Positions 34,611 to 42,347 of a stretch of DNA of 64,000 bases are shown in pieces; the stretch's first letter is position 1, and each line of letters begins with the position of its first letter. The notes under the pieces are model-generated. The model was not told the origin of the DNA. It made no database searches and was given only the letters and a program-made list of their open reading frames with translations. The translations under genes were made by a program, and so were the position numbers. Origin of the DNA: Christiangramia flava JLT2011 (GTDB lineage Bacteria > Bacteroidota > Bacteroidia > Flavobacteriales > Flavobacteriaceae); contig NZ_CP016359.1 in the NCBI RefSeq assembly GCF_001951155.1, positions 1,512,001 to 1,576,000 of the forward strand, in the 5' to 3' direction.

Positions 34611-35713
34611 ATCACTTCAAACAATTTTCCCGGCAAGGGCCTTACAATTCCTTTCAATTCCAGGCTTAACAACATGGAAGCGGTCTTGAACGTGGGCAGG
34701 TGACAGTTTAAAGCGATCTGGTCCAGTTCACTTTTACCGGCATGTTCCAGGAAATTGTACAATAACTGTTCTTCTGAATCCAGCTGAACAAATAGCTGTT
34801 TTTGTACCGGTTTTATTTCTTCGGAAGTAGTGGTTTTCCAGTTCAGAATATAAGCAAGATCAGCTGCTGAAGTTAATACATGAGCCTGCTGACTTTTGAT
34901 CAGGTTATTACAACCCGTACTAAAAGTATCTCCAGGCCTGCCCGGAACCGCAAATACTTCCCGGTCGTAAGAAGCAGCAATATCAGCAGTGACCAGTGCG
35001 CCCCCCTTTTCAGCACTTTCAATCACTAGGGTTGCTTCGGAAAGTCCGGCAATAATGCGGTTTCTTTTCAGGAAATTATTACGGTCAAATTTATCGGTGC
35101 TCCAGAAATCGGTAAAAAACCCTCCGTTCTCTTCCATCTCCCGGCAGTATTTCTGATGCACTTTCGGATAGATCTGGTTGAAACCATGTGCCAGGCAGGC
35201 CACAGTTTGCAAACGATGCTGAAAGGCGGCCCGATGAGCGGTGATATCCACGCCGTAAGCATAACCTGAAACGATGACCGGGTCAAAAATGGCAATTTCC
35301 TCCACTAATTTCCGGCAAAATTCGGCTCCCTGCGGGGTGACCTGTCTAGTGCCTACCACACTGATGATCTTCTTTCGGTGGAGATCGATAGTTCCTCTGG
35401 AAAACAATAACACCGGGGCATCAGCGCAATGTTTTAATTTTTCCGGGTAGGTATGGGAGCTGAAATCGTGAACCTGGATCCTGTTTTTAGCAATGAATTC
35501 GAGCTCTTTTTCAGCAGCCTTAATATGCGCCGCATTTTGTATTTCTGCCAGACGTGTCTTCCCAAGGCCTTTGACCTTTTCCAGCGTACTGATCTTTTCC
35601 TTAAAAATGTTCTGAGCGCTCCCGCAGCGCTGGATCAATTTTCTCGCGGTAGTGTCGCCAAGCTGCGGAATATGCAGTAAAGCGAGAGTGTACAATAAAT
35701 TTTCCGGCGTCAT
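34607..35713 (-). CDS. dprA: DNA-processing protein DprA
   Basis: 368 aa. DprA protects incoming single-stranded DNA and loads RecA during natural transformation. The Rossmann-like core has SVVGTRQVTPQGAEFCRKLV, IVSGYAYGVDITAHRAAF, and a conserved ESAEKGGALVTADIAASYDR. An N-terminal helix-hairpin-helix/SAM-like part is present (VKGLGKTRLAEIQNA). A C-terminal winged-helix-like segment follows (LEHAGKSELDQIALNCHLPT). Presence does not prove competence; DprA is widespread. It shares the CTAG stop palindrome with trpS. Confidence 0.95.
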   Translation of the reverse strand: MTPENLLYTLALLHIPQLGDTTARKLIQRCGSAQNIFKEKISTLEKVKGLGKTRLAEIQNAAHIKAAEKELEFIAKNRIQVHDFSSHTYPEKLKHCADAPVLLFSRGTIDLHRKKIISVVGTRQVTPQGAEFCRKLVEEIAIFDPVIVSGYAYGVDITAHRAAFQHRLQTVACLAHGFNQIYPKVHQKYCREMEENGGFFTDFWSTDKFDRNNFLKRNRIIAGLSEATLVIESAEKGGALVTADIAASYDREVFAVPGRPGDTFSTGCNNLIKSQQAHVLTSAADLAYILNWKTTTSEEIKPVQKQLFVQLDSEEQLLYNFLEHAGKSELDQIALNCHLPTFKTASMLLSLELKGIVRPLPGKLFEVI

Positions 35714-35803
35714 AAGTCCCTGTGCATAAGTGATTAAAATTACTCAAAAAAAGATTTGTTAATAAAAATTCTTTGGGTAACTTTAACAAAATGCCAAATC
35801 TTC

Positions 35804-35811
35804 TATTTTTG
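35804..35811 (+). promoter_or_regulatory. -7 element six bases before the HU-SPOR gene start
   Basis: TATTTTTG matches TAnnTTTG exactly and ends six bases before the ATG at 35818. Transcription would begin about two bases before the start codon, giving an almost leaderless mRNA. A weak TTT sits about 18 bp upstream. Confidence 0.45.
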
Positions 35812-35817
35812 CCGCCA

Positions 35818-36747
35818 ATGAATATTTCGAACTACATCCAGGATCTTTTATACCGATATGAATGCGTGGTGCTTCCAGGTTTCGGAGCGTTTTTGACACA
35901 AAAGCATTCGGCAATTATCGATGAGGCGAAAAATAAATTCTTTCCGCCTAAAAAAGTAGTTTCCTTTAACCGCCAATTGATCAAAAACGACGGCTTACTG
36001 GCAAATTATATCGCGGAAGTTCAGGATGTCTCGTATAACACGGCGAATAATATAATTCGTGAATTCGTGTATGAGCTCGAAAGTTCGCTACAGAAAGAGA
36101 ACCATGTAGAATTAACCAAAATTGGAAAATTTTACCTGGATGCGGAAGATAAACTGCAATTCGAACCACAGACCGAAATCAATTTCCTTACACAGTCTTT
36201 CGGGCTAAGCTCTTTTCACACCGAAAAAATTCAGCGTGAGCTGTATAGAGAGCAGGTGGAAGAACTGGAAGAAAAAGCACCAATCCTTTTCACCCCTAAC
36301 AGAAGGCGCACCGCCATCTGGAAATACGCTGCCGTTGGAGTTATCGCCATTGGTCTCTCAGCTTTTGCCGGACTGAATATCTACAGCAACCAGGTGTCTG
36401 AACACAATATTGCAGAACAACAGGAAGCTGAAAGCCAGCTTCAGCAGCAAATACAGCAGGCGACTTTCGTAATCGATAATCCACTGCCTGCGGTAACTTT
36501 CGAGATCGAAAAACAAAGCGGTGATTACCATATTGTCGCAGGTGCTTTCCGAGTAAAGGAAAATGCCGAAAAAAAGGTGGAGGAATTGCGTGAAGAGGGC
36601 TACAAAGCGCGCTACATTGGTGAAAATAAATATGGTTTGCACCAGGTGGTTTATTCCAGTCATGAAACCAGAAGAGATGCGACCAATGAACTTTACAGGG
36701 TCAAGAAAACCAATGATGCTGCCTGGTTGTTAGTCCAGGAACTTTAA
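35818..36747 (+). CDS. Membrane protein with two N-terminal HU-like domains and a C-terminal SPOR domain
   Basis: 309 aa from the ATG at 35818, chosen because homologous flavobacterial proteins begin with the same MN-x-x-x-YIQ pattern. Residues 1-60 (MNISNYIQDLLYRYECVVLP, GFGAFLTQ, then PPKKVVSFN) and 65-140 (DGLLANYIAEVQDVSYNTAN, VELTKIGKFYLDAEDKLQFE) look like the paired HU-type domains known as HU-CCDC81 domains. One membrane helix lies at about 178-196 (AAVGVIAIGLSAFAGLNIYS). The last ~75 residues are a SPOR domain (YHIVAGAFRVKENAEKKVEE, LHQVVYSSHETRRDATNELY), which binds denuded septal glycan. The topology puts HU-like domains in the cytoplasm and SPOR in the periplasm, which could tie DNA or a scaffold to the division site. 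The last part is inference. Confidence 0.85.
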   Translation: MNISNYIQDLLYRYECVVLPGFGAFLTQKHSAIIDEAKNKFFPPKKVVSFNRQLIKNDGLLANYIAEVQDVSYNTANNIIREFVYELESSLQKENHVELTKIGKFYLDAEDKLQFEPQTEINFLTQSFGLSSFHTEKIQRELYREQVEELEEKAPILFTPNRRRTAIWKYAAVGVIAIGLSAFAGLNIYSNQVSEHNIAEQQEAESQLQQQIQQATFVIDNPLPAVTFEIEKQSGDYHIVAGAFRVKENAEKKVEELREEGYKARYIGENKYGLHQVVYSSHETRRDATNELYRVKKTNDAAWLLVQEL

Positions 36748-36781
36748 TACTTCTTTAAGGGAGGCTTCTCCCAAAGCACCT

Positions 36782-36789
36782 TATTTTTG
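36782..36789 (+). promoter_or_regulatory. -7 promoter element of the thioesterase gene
   Basis: TATTTTTG matches TAnnTTTG, 13 bp before the ATG. A small hairpin (GGGAG/CTCCC, 36759-36772) lies just upstream, after the HU-SPOR stop. It has no T-run. Confidence 0.45.
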
Positions 36790-36802
36790 CAAAAAAATTT
36801 TT

Positions 36803-37315
36803 ATGGAGCCAAAAGCACCCCGGGAATCTCGTACTACGCTTACTGACTTAGTCTTACCTAGTGAAACCAATCCACTAAACAATCTTTTTGGAGGGGAATT
36901 ATTAGCCCGGATGGATCGTGCAGCGAGTATTGCGGCCAGAAGGCACAGCCGGAGAATCGTGGTGACCGCCTCTGTAAATCACGTAGCCTTTAATAAAGCT
37001 GTCCCACTGGGAAGTGTGGTGACCGTGGAAGCAAGCGTTTCCAGGGCTTTTAAATCGTCTATGGAGATTTTCCTAGATGTTTGGGTGGAAGATCGCGAAA
37101 GTGGCCGCAGAACCAAAGCAAACGAAGCAATTTACACCTTCGTAGCGGTAGATGAAACCGGAATGCCGGTTCAAATCCCACCACTCGAGCCGGAAACCGA
37201 TCTTGAAAAAGAACGTTTTGCCGCAGCCCTACGGAGAAAACAATTGAGCCTTGTTCTCGCCGGTAAAATGAAACCTAATGAAGCTACCGAGCTGAAAGCG
37301 CTTTTTGACAATTAA
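36803..37315 (+). CDS. Acyl-CoA thioesterase, hot-dog fold
   Basis: 170 aa. Cleaves acyl-CoA to free acid and CoA. The hot-dog motif around the active site is SETNPLNNLFGGELLARMDR, with the helix AASIAARRHSRRIVVTASVN following. HVAFNKAVPLGSVVTVEASV and ESGRRTKANEAIYTFVAVDE complete the fold, as in the YciA/BFIT-type enzymes. It is single-domain, so it probably works as a hexamer or dimer of dimers. It has its own -7 box. Downstream it faces the EnvC gene across a 203-bp gap. Confidence 0.9.
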   Translation: MEPKAPRESRTTLTDLVLPSETNPLNNLFGGELLARMDRAASIAARRHSRRIVVTASVNHVAFNKAVPLGSVVTVEASVSRAFKSSMEIFLDVWVEDRESGRRTKANEAIYTFVAVDETGMPVQIPPLEPETDLEKERFAAALRRKQLSLVLAGKMKPNEATELKALFDN

Positions 37316-37518
37316 TTCACTCATTCGGGTTATAATAATGCACCCGAAATCCGAGACCTGTATTCAGCATAAACATCTTATTGGACTCGACTGCCAGATT
37401 TGATCAGCAAATCGTGCGTGCACAAAAAGCCCGACGGCAGAAAAAATTCAATTTCTTCATAAAAAAGACGGTTTTATACTTCAGATATAATTGCTGAAAA
37501 ATGGTTTCTTACAACCGC
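37316..37518. other. Convergent intergenic region with inverted repeat
   Basis: This 203-bp gap lies between two convergent genes. It holds a perfect TTCGGGT/ACCCGAA inverted repeat (37324-37348, 11-base loop) without a T-run. It also holds an open frame of 38 codons from a TTG at 37381 to a TGA at 37495, basic in composition. I see no ribosome binding site and do not call it a gene. The rest shows no recognisable feature. Confidence 0.4.
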
Positions 37519-38742
37519 CTACATTTTATAGATCCAGGAGGCAGGATCCATTTTTTCAGTATTCTTGAACAACAGAAAGTGTAGGGTGGTCTTTCCAGTA
37601 CTTTTGCTGGTAGCGATCGTTCCAATATCCTGGCCGGTCGTTACCTGCTGGCCTCTTTTTACAAACACCTCATCAAGGTTATTATAAATCGTAATATAAT
37701 CACCGTGACGCAGCATCACAGCTTTATTGGCTCCTTTTACGGCCTGTACCTCACTAACGGTTCCGTTAAAAACTGCACGTGCTTTTCCGCCTTCTTCGGT
37801 ATCGATACGAACCCCGTTACTGTTCACCATCGCCGATTTTACAACCGGGTGAGGGTGTTTTCCGAAGCGCATACTAACGGTTCCTGATCGCACCGGCCAT
37901 GGCAGTTTTCCCTTGTTATTGGCAAAATCGGCTGCAAGCGCCCTGGCTGCCGGCGTTAATTCGTAAGTATCCCGTTCCGAAGATCCGCTTTCTTTATTGG
38001 CTTTAGCAATAGACTCCCGAACCATTCGCTCGATCGCACGGTCTATCTCGTCAATTGCCTGCTGTTTTTGCCTGATCTGGCTTGCAAACTGTCCTTCCTT
38101 CTGTTTAATGGTGGCCATGAGATCCTGCTGTGACTTGCGGTTGATCTCGAGCTGAGCGCGTGTTTTACGATTCTCAGCAATGAGCGCTTCTTTTTGTTCT
38201 TTCTGTTGGACCAGCTGGGAATTGAGCTGCTGCAACTCCATGGTATTCGCCTTGATTTCCTCGCCCTGTTGATGGCGATAATTGGAGTATTGCTTCATGT
38301 ATTGCAAACGTTTGTACGCCTGCAGAAAACTTTGAGAAGACAACAAGAACATAATCCTGCTCTGCTGGGATTTGCTTTTGTAGGACCGCCTGATCATTTT
38401 CGCGTAATCATCCTTAAGCTCTTCCAGGTCCTTCCGCAGTTTAGCAATCTTATTGGTATTGGTATTGATCTCCCGGGTGAGCAGGTTTGCCTGCTGGTTC
38501 GTTACCTTAATCAGGTTTTCCGTACTCTGGATTTGCTGATTCAGGTCTTCCACCTGCCCTAAAACCGATTGCCTTTTCTTCTGATTGGAAACCCGTAGTT
38601 CATTGATCCTGCGAATCTCATTCTGAAGTTCAATCCTTCTTTTTTCCAGTTCTTCCCTCCCGCTCTGGGCAAAAACACTGGCGCCCATCGAAAGGAAAAT
38701 AATTAAGCAGATTAAGAATTGGAAGGCCGGTTTTTTAATCAT
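37519..38742 (-). CDS. EnvC-like murein hydrolase activator with degenerate LytM (M23) domain
   Basis: 407 aa. Signal peptide at 1-26 (ASVFAQ), then a long coiled coil at about 28-250 rich in Gln, Lys and Glu, and a LytM/M23 domain at about 280-407. The domain keeps the fold (RSGTVSMRFGKHPHPVVKS, VMLRHGDYITIYNNLDEVFV, GQQVTTGQDIGTI). The metal-ligand motifs are broken: the first His of H-x-G-x-D is missing (VNSNGVRID, 306-314) and the H-x-H pair is reduced to TLH at 386-388. This pattern fits non-catalytic activators such as EnvC, which switch on amidases at division. It ends the six-gene flippase-dut operon and overlaps DUF4292 by one base. Confidence 0.88.
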   Translation of the reverse strand: MIKKPAFQFLICLIIFLSMGASVFAQSGREELEKRRIELQNEIRRINELRVSNQKKRQSVLGQVEDLNQQIQSTENLIKVTNQQANLLTREINTNTNKIAKLRKDLEELKDDYAKMIRRSYKSKSQQSRIMFLLSSQSFLQAYKRLQYMKQYSNYRHQQGEEIKANTMELQQLNSQLVQQKEQKEALIAENRKTRAQLEINRKSQQDLMATIKQKEGQFASQIRQKQQAIDEIDRAIERMVRESIAKANKESGSSERDTYELTPAARALAADFANNKGKLPWPVRSGTVSMRFGKHPHPVVKSAMVNSNGVRIDTEEGGKARAVFNGTVSEVQAVKGANKAVMLRHGDYITIYNNLDEVFVKRGQQVTTGQDIGTIATSKSTGKTTLHFLLFKNTEKMDPASWIYKM

Positions 38743-39512
38743 TATTTTAAGCTGATTTCTTCATATCCAGAAGGTATTTCAAAAGGAAATGTCACTTCTT
38801 CGTTGAAACTAAGCGATCTATAGGTTAACTCGATATTGGTGCTGGAATTGCCTTCGTTGACGATAATTTTGATTTCTTCCGGAAAAATAAAGCCGTCGGT
38901 AGACTGGTAATCAGAATACGTGATGGTGACGCCACGATTATCCTTTTCCTGGGTAAGCTGCTGCGCCGAAGCCTTAAAATTAGAAGGATTCAGCAGGAAC
39001 ATTTTTTTTATGAATTCCCCTTCTGCGGAAGCAAACTGAAATCCGCGGCCGGTCGCAGAAAAATCATATTTTTCGTTGCGAAGGTCATAGATCGCCTGGC
39101 CGATGAGTAAATTCTGAAGCTTTTCGAAATCCAAAGGTGTCCCCACAAAGTCACTCACCAGGCTGAAGTCTCCATCAAAATAAGTTTGCGTCACCTTTTC
39201 ATAGTAACTCACGCGCTCCGGAGTGATGTAGGCTTTAGCAACCGGAAACCCAAGAATGCTTGCGCTCATCCAGATGGCCTTGTCTTTTTCCATCCGAAAA
39301 CTGAGGTTTACAGACTGTGTTCTTTCGTCATCCTGGTAAACCGCACGCAGTTTGCCCATCACCGTCTTAAAATCGGCTTCATTTTGGTAATGTTTCTGGA
39401 TCACCGAAACCGCCTCAGCATCTTCGGTTGCGATCTTTGCTCTTCTTGTAGTTCCGCAGGAAACAGCAAAAAGGGCTATAATAAAAAGTACAATTAGCTT
39501 CTTCACAATCAA
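38742..39512 (-). CDS. DUF4292 lipoprotein
   Basis: 256 aa. Lipobox at LFAVSCGTT (lipidated Cys19), so it is an outer- or inner-membrane lipoprotein facing the periplasm. The mature region fits the DUF4292 family of Bacteroidota, with the LolA/LolB-like pattern of strands: KLRAVYQDDERTQSVNLSFR, IWMSASILGFPVAKAYITPE, RVSYYEKVTQTYFDGDFSLV and LQNLLIGQAIYDL. A LolA/LolB-like fold would suit transport of a lipid or lipoprotein; this is inferred from the pattern. It is coupled on both sides, by a four-base overlap with the TPR gene upstream and a one-base overlap with EnvC downstream. Confidence 0.85.
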   Translation of the reverse strand: MIVKKLIVLFIIALFAVSCGTTRRAKIATEDAEAVSVIQKHYQNEADFKTVMGKLRAVYQDDERTQSVNLSFRMEKDKAIWMSASILGFPVAKAYITPERVSYYEKVTQTYFDGDFSLVSDFVGTPLDFEKLQNLLIGQAIYDLRNEKYDFSATGRGFQFASAEGEFIKKMFLLNPSNFKASAQQLTQEKDNRGVTITYSDYQSTDGFIFPEEIKIIVNEGNSSTNIELTYRSLSFNEEVTFPFEIPSGYEEISLK

Positions 39513-40873
39513 TCTATTTCTTGTTCCAGGCTTTTGGCCTTTTGCAAATATTCACTGGCATTCTCTTCATTTTTCATGCCGTTATATGCTTTGGCCAGTT
39601 CCGTATAAAAATCGATTTCCATTTTGCGATCATCGATCAGGTAATCCAGGCCTTCTTTCAGAACTGTTTCCGCTTCCTCAAAATTATTAAGATTATTAAA
39701 GGCAACACCACGAAGCAGGTAGAAAATTGGCTGGGACGGAAAAATTTCCAGCGCATTGGCGCTAAGCTCGGCCGCCTGCTGGTATTGTTGAAAATCTATT
39801 TGCAGCAAAATGGTGTTTTTAGCCAACTCAAAATTGCCAGGATCATCTTCCACTCCCATCTCATAGAATTGAAGCGCATGTTCTTTATCAGACTTTTTTA
39901 AGTAGAAATCTCCCAACTTTTCGAATAGGCCGGTCGCATTTTCCAGTTGGTTCAATTCGGCTGAAACGGCAACCAACTCCTCTTCATATTCCGGATTTTC
40001 TTCCACAAAGTTCAAAAAATCGTTCAGCACCTTAAATTTTGATTCCACATCGATCTCTTCGCTTTCAAACACGATTTTCATCGATTCGATCGCCTGCTCC
40101 GGTTCATTTCTGTTCAGATAAAATTTATACAGTGCCAGGTGTGCCAGCGAAGAACCGGGATGACTATCCAGCAATTCCTGGGCCACTCGAAACGCCTCTT
40201 CCTCGTCGCCCTGCTCGCTATACATGTAGATCAGGTTCAGGTAATTCTGCTCTTCTTCCGGATTATCTGAAATATTCTTCTGAAGATTTTCAATCTGAGC
40301 ACCGGTATTATTAGTGCGCGTATAGATCTGTCTTCTCAGCTTGTTTCGGTAAGAATCCGCACCGCGTTGCTGGTCTAACCGATCTAACACCGAAAGCGCC
40401 TGATCAAATTCCTGATTTAGAAAATATAAATTGGCCAGGTCTTCTTCATAATCCTGATCTAACGGAATCAATTTCTTCAAAACCTGGATCGCTTCGGAAT
40501 AATTTTCTGCCAACCCGTAAGTTTCGTATAAATAAACCAAAACCGGTTCGTTGTTCGGTTGCAGTTCCAGAGACTTCTGAAGGTTTTCCGAGGCTTTACG
40601 GTAATTTTCGAGTTCCCGGTAATTCCTTCCCAATTCGAAATAGACTACGGCTTTATTTGGGTCGATTTCCCGGCACTTCTCCAAAGCGGTTATCGCTTTG
40701 TCGTAATTCTCGATTCCTTTCTGTTTTAGCGCTTCAAAGAAGCTCTCCTGGAAAGCATCGGTTACATTACCAAGGTCATCCTTATTAATATCCTGAAAAG
40801 GGTTTTCCGGTTCCTGAGCGATACTGGCCCCGGAAATAAGGAAAACGATCAGGATGTTAAAAAGGTTTTTCAT
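39509..40873 (-). CDS. Secreted tetratricopeptide-repeat protein
   Basis: 454 aa. Signal peptide at 1-19 (MKNLFNILIVFLISGASIAQ). The remainder is a series of about ten TPR units, for example NYDKAITALEKCREIDPNKA, NYRKASENLQKSLELQPNNE, HALQFYEMGVEDDPGNFELA and NFEEAETVLKEGLDYLIDDR. It should be a periplasmic scaffold that holds other proteins. Position in an operon with an EnvC-like activator and a LolA-like lipoprotein suggests work in envelope assembly. It lies six bases after the nucleotidyltransferase gene. The binding partner is unknown. Confidence 0.85.
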   Translation of the reverse strand: MKNLFNILIVFLISGASIAQEPENPFQDINKDDLGNVTDAFQESFFEALKQKGIENYDKAITALEKCREIDPNKAVVYFELGRNYRELENYRKASENLQKSLELQPNNEPVLVYLYETYGLAENYSEAIQVLKKLIPLDQDYEEDLANLYFLNQEFDQALSVLDRLDQQRGADSYRNKLRRQIYTRTNNTGAQIENLQKNISDNPEEEQNYLNLIYMYSEQGDEEEAFRVAQELLDSHPGSSLAHLALYKFYLNRNEPEQAIESMKIVFESEEIDVESKFKVLNDFLNFVEENPEYEEELVAVSAELNQLENATGLFEKLGDFYLKKSDKEHALQFYEMGVEDDPGNFELAKNTILLQIDFQQYQQAAELSANALEIFPSQPIFYLLRGVAFNNLNNFEEAETVLKEGLDYLIDDRKMEIDFYTELAKAYNGMKNEENASEYLQKAKSLEQEID

Positions 40874-40879
40874 TTATTT

Positions 40880-41890
40880 CTATTCCAGCACCGAATAATC
40901 ACCAATGCTGATCTGAGTAAACTCACCATCGAATTTAGCGAAGTTTCCGATCATCGCGTTATCCAGTTTCGCATTCTTGATTTCAGCATTCTTCTGAATA
41001 AGACTGTTCTTGATAGTCGAATTTTCCACCTTAGTTCCATCGCCTATAGAGACGTTCGGTCCGATCTTCGCGTTGATCAGCTCAACATTTTCGCCGATAT
41101 AGCATGGCTCGGTAATTTCAGCATTCGAGATTTTTACAGAATCTGCGATTAGTTTTTCGCCATCCTGATGAAGGAAGTTCAGCATACGACCGTTGGTTTC
41201 AACAGTCACATTCTTATTTCCGCAGTCCATCCATTCATCAACTTTTCCCGGAACAAAGCGTAGTCCGCTGGCGCGCATCTGCTCAATTCCATCGTTGATC
41301 TGGTATTCTCCACCGCGAGTTAATTTCGCGTCTAACACATTCTGAAGTTCATTCTTCAGAACTGCCACATCCTTGAAATAATAGATACCGATAACCGCAA
41401 GGTCTGAGACGAATTCCTCAGGTTTTTCAACCAGGTCGGTGATTTCGCCATTCTGATTCAGCTGAACAACACCGTAAGCCGAAGGATTTTCCACTTTTTT
41501 AACCCACATCACCGCATCTGCCGATTTATCCAAATTGAAATCAGCTTTAAAAAGCGTATCAGCATAAGCGATTACAGCAGGACCACTAAGAGATTCCTTT
41601 GCACACATGATCGCGTGACCGGTACCCAGTGGCATATCCTGATAATAGATCGTTCCTTTGGCTCCAAGCGAATTGGCAATTTTCATAAGGTCCTGCTCCA
41701 CCTGTTCTCCAAAATCTTCTCCAATGATAAAAGCGACTTCATCGATCTTTTCATCCAAAACTTTTGCAATGTCTTCAACCAACCTGTGAACGATAGGTTT
41801 TCCGGCGATTGGAATAAGTGGTTTTGGAACCGTTAAAGTATGCGGACGCAGTCTGGAACCACGACCTGCCATTGGGACAATAATTTTCAT
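40880..41890 (-). CDS. Sugar-phosphate nucleotidyltransferase with left-handed beta-helix tail
   Basis: 336 aa. The N-terminal Rossmann-like domain has the nucleotide-binding signature MAGRGSRLRPHTLTVPKPLI and the acidic pair in AVIAYADTLFKADF. The central LGTGHAIMCAKE contacts the base or sugar. The last ~80 residues form hexapeptide repeats (ITEPCYIGENVELINAKIGP, VSIGDGTKVENSTIKNSLIQ), a left-handed beta helix like that of GlmU or RmlA-like enzymes. It makes an NDP-sugar (dTDP- or UDP-type). No acetyltransferase residues can be assigned to the tail. The neighbouring flippase suggests use in a surface polysaccharide or lipid-linked sugar. Confidence 0.88.
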   Translation of the reverse strand: MKIIVPMAGRGSRLRPHTLTVPKPLIPIAGKPIVHRLVEDIAKVLDEKIDEVAFIIGEDFGEQVEQDLMKIANSLGAKGTIYYQDMPLGTGHAIMCAKESLSGPAVIAYADTLFKADFNLDKSADAVMWVKKVENPSAYGVVQLNQNGEITDLVEKPEEFVSDLAVIGIYYFKDVAVLKNELQNVLDAKLTRGGEYQINDGIEQMRASGLRFVPGKVDEWMDCGNKNVTVETNGRMLNFLHQDGEKLIADSVKISNAEITEPCYIGENVELINAKIGPNVSIGDGTKVENSTIKNSLIQKNAEIKNAKLDNAMIGNFAKFDGEFTQISIGDYSVLE

Positions 41891-41912
41891 TTATGTTTGA
41901 TTTAATTAGAAT

Positions 41913-42347
41913 TTATTCACTTCCTGTACTTCCGAAGCCGCCCGCACCGCGGGTTGTTTCTTCCAGTGTGTCGGTTTCTTCCCAGCTGATCTGCTCATGT
42001 TTGGCGATCACCAGCTGTGCAACACGCTCTCCGTCCTGCACCTCAAAATTTTCGTTAGAGAGATTCACCAGGATCACGCCTATTTCTCCGCGATAATCGG
42101 CATCGATCGTACCGGGAGAATTCAGAACGGTTACACCTTTCTTGGCAGCCAAACCACTTCGCGGACGAACCTGCGCTTCAAAACCAACGGGCAATTCTAT
42201 GAATAATCCTGTTTTTACAATAGCGCGTTCTAAAGGTTTTAACATAATTGGTTCGTCGAGATTGGCTCGAAGGTCCATTCCGGCGGAAGCACCAGTTTCG
42301 TATTTAGGGAGTGAATGTTTTGATTTATTAATTACTCTTACGTTCAT
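41913..42347 (-). CDS. dut: dUTP diphosphatase
   Basis: 144 aa, trimeric dUTPase that hydrolyses dUTP to dUMP and keeps uracil out of DNA. Motif I is [11 protein letters not shown], motif II is [12 protein letters not shown], motif III with the base-contacting Tyr region is [17 protein letters not shown], motif IV is [10 protein letters not shown], and motif V is [10 protein letters not shown] at the C-terminus. All five motifs are intact. It overlaps the flippase gene by four bases and precedes the nucleotidyltransferase by 22 bp. The grouping with polysaccharide genes is common in flavobacteria but not functionally explained. Confidence 0.97.
   Translation of the reverse strand: MNVRVINKSKHSLPKYETGASAGMDLRANLDEPIMLKPLERAIVKTGLFIELPVGFEAQVRPRSGLAAKKGVTVLNSPGTIDADYRGEIGVILVNLSNENFEVQDGERVAQLVIAKHEQISWEETDTLEETTRGAGGFGSTGSE

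Noticed and set aside
36759-36772. GGGAG/CTCCC hairpin after the HU-SPOR gene
   Set aside because: Short stem and no T-run, and the next gene's -7 box follows at once, so it is not a convincing terminator.
37381-37497. 38-codon TTG-start frame in the convergent gap
   Set aside because: No ribosome binding site, no known family and a length expected by chance; noted only within the intergenic entry.
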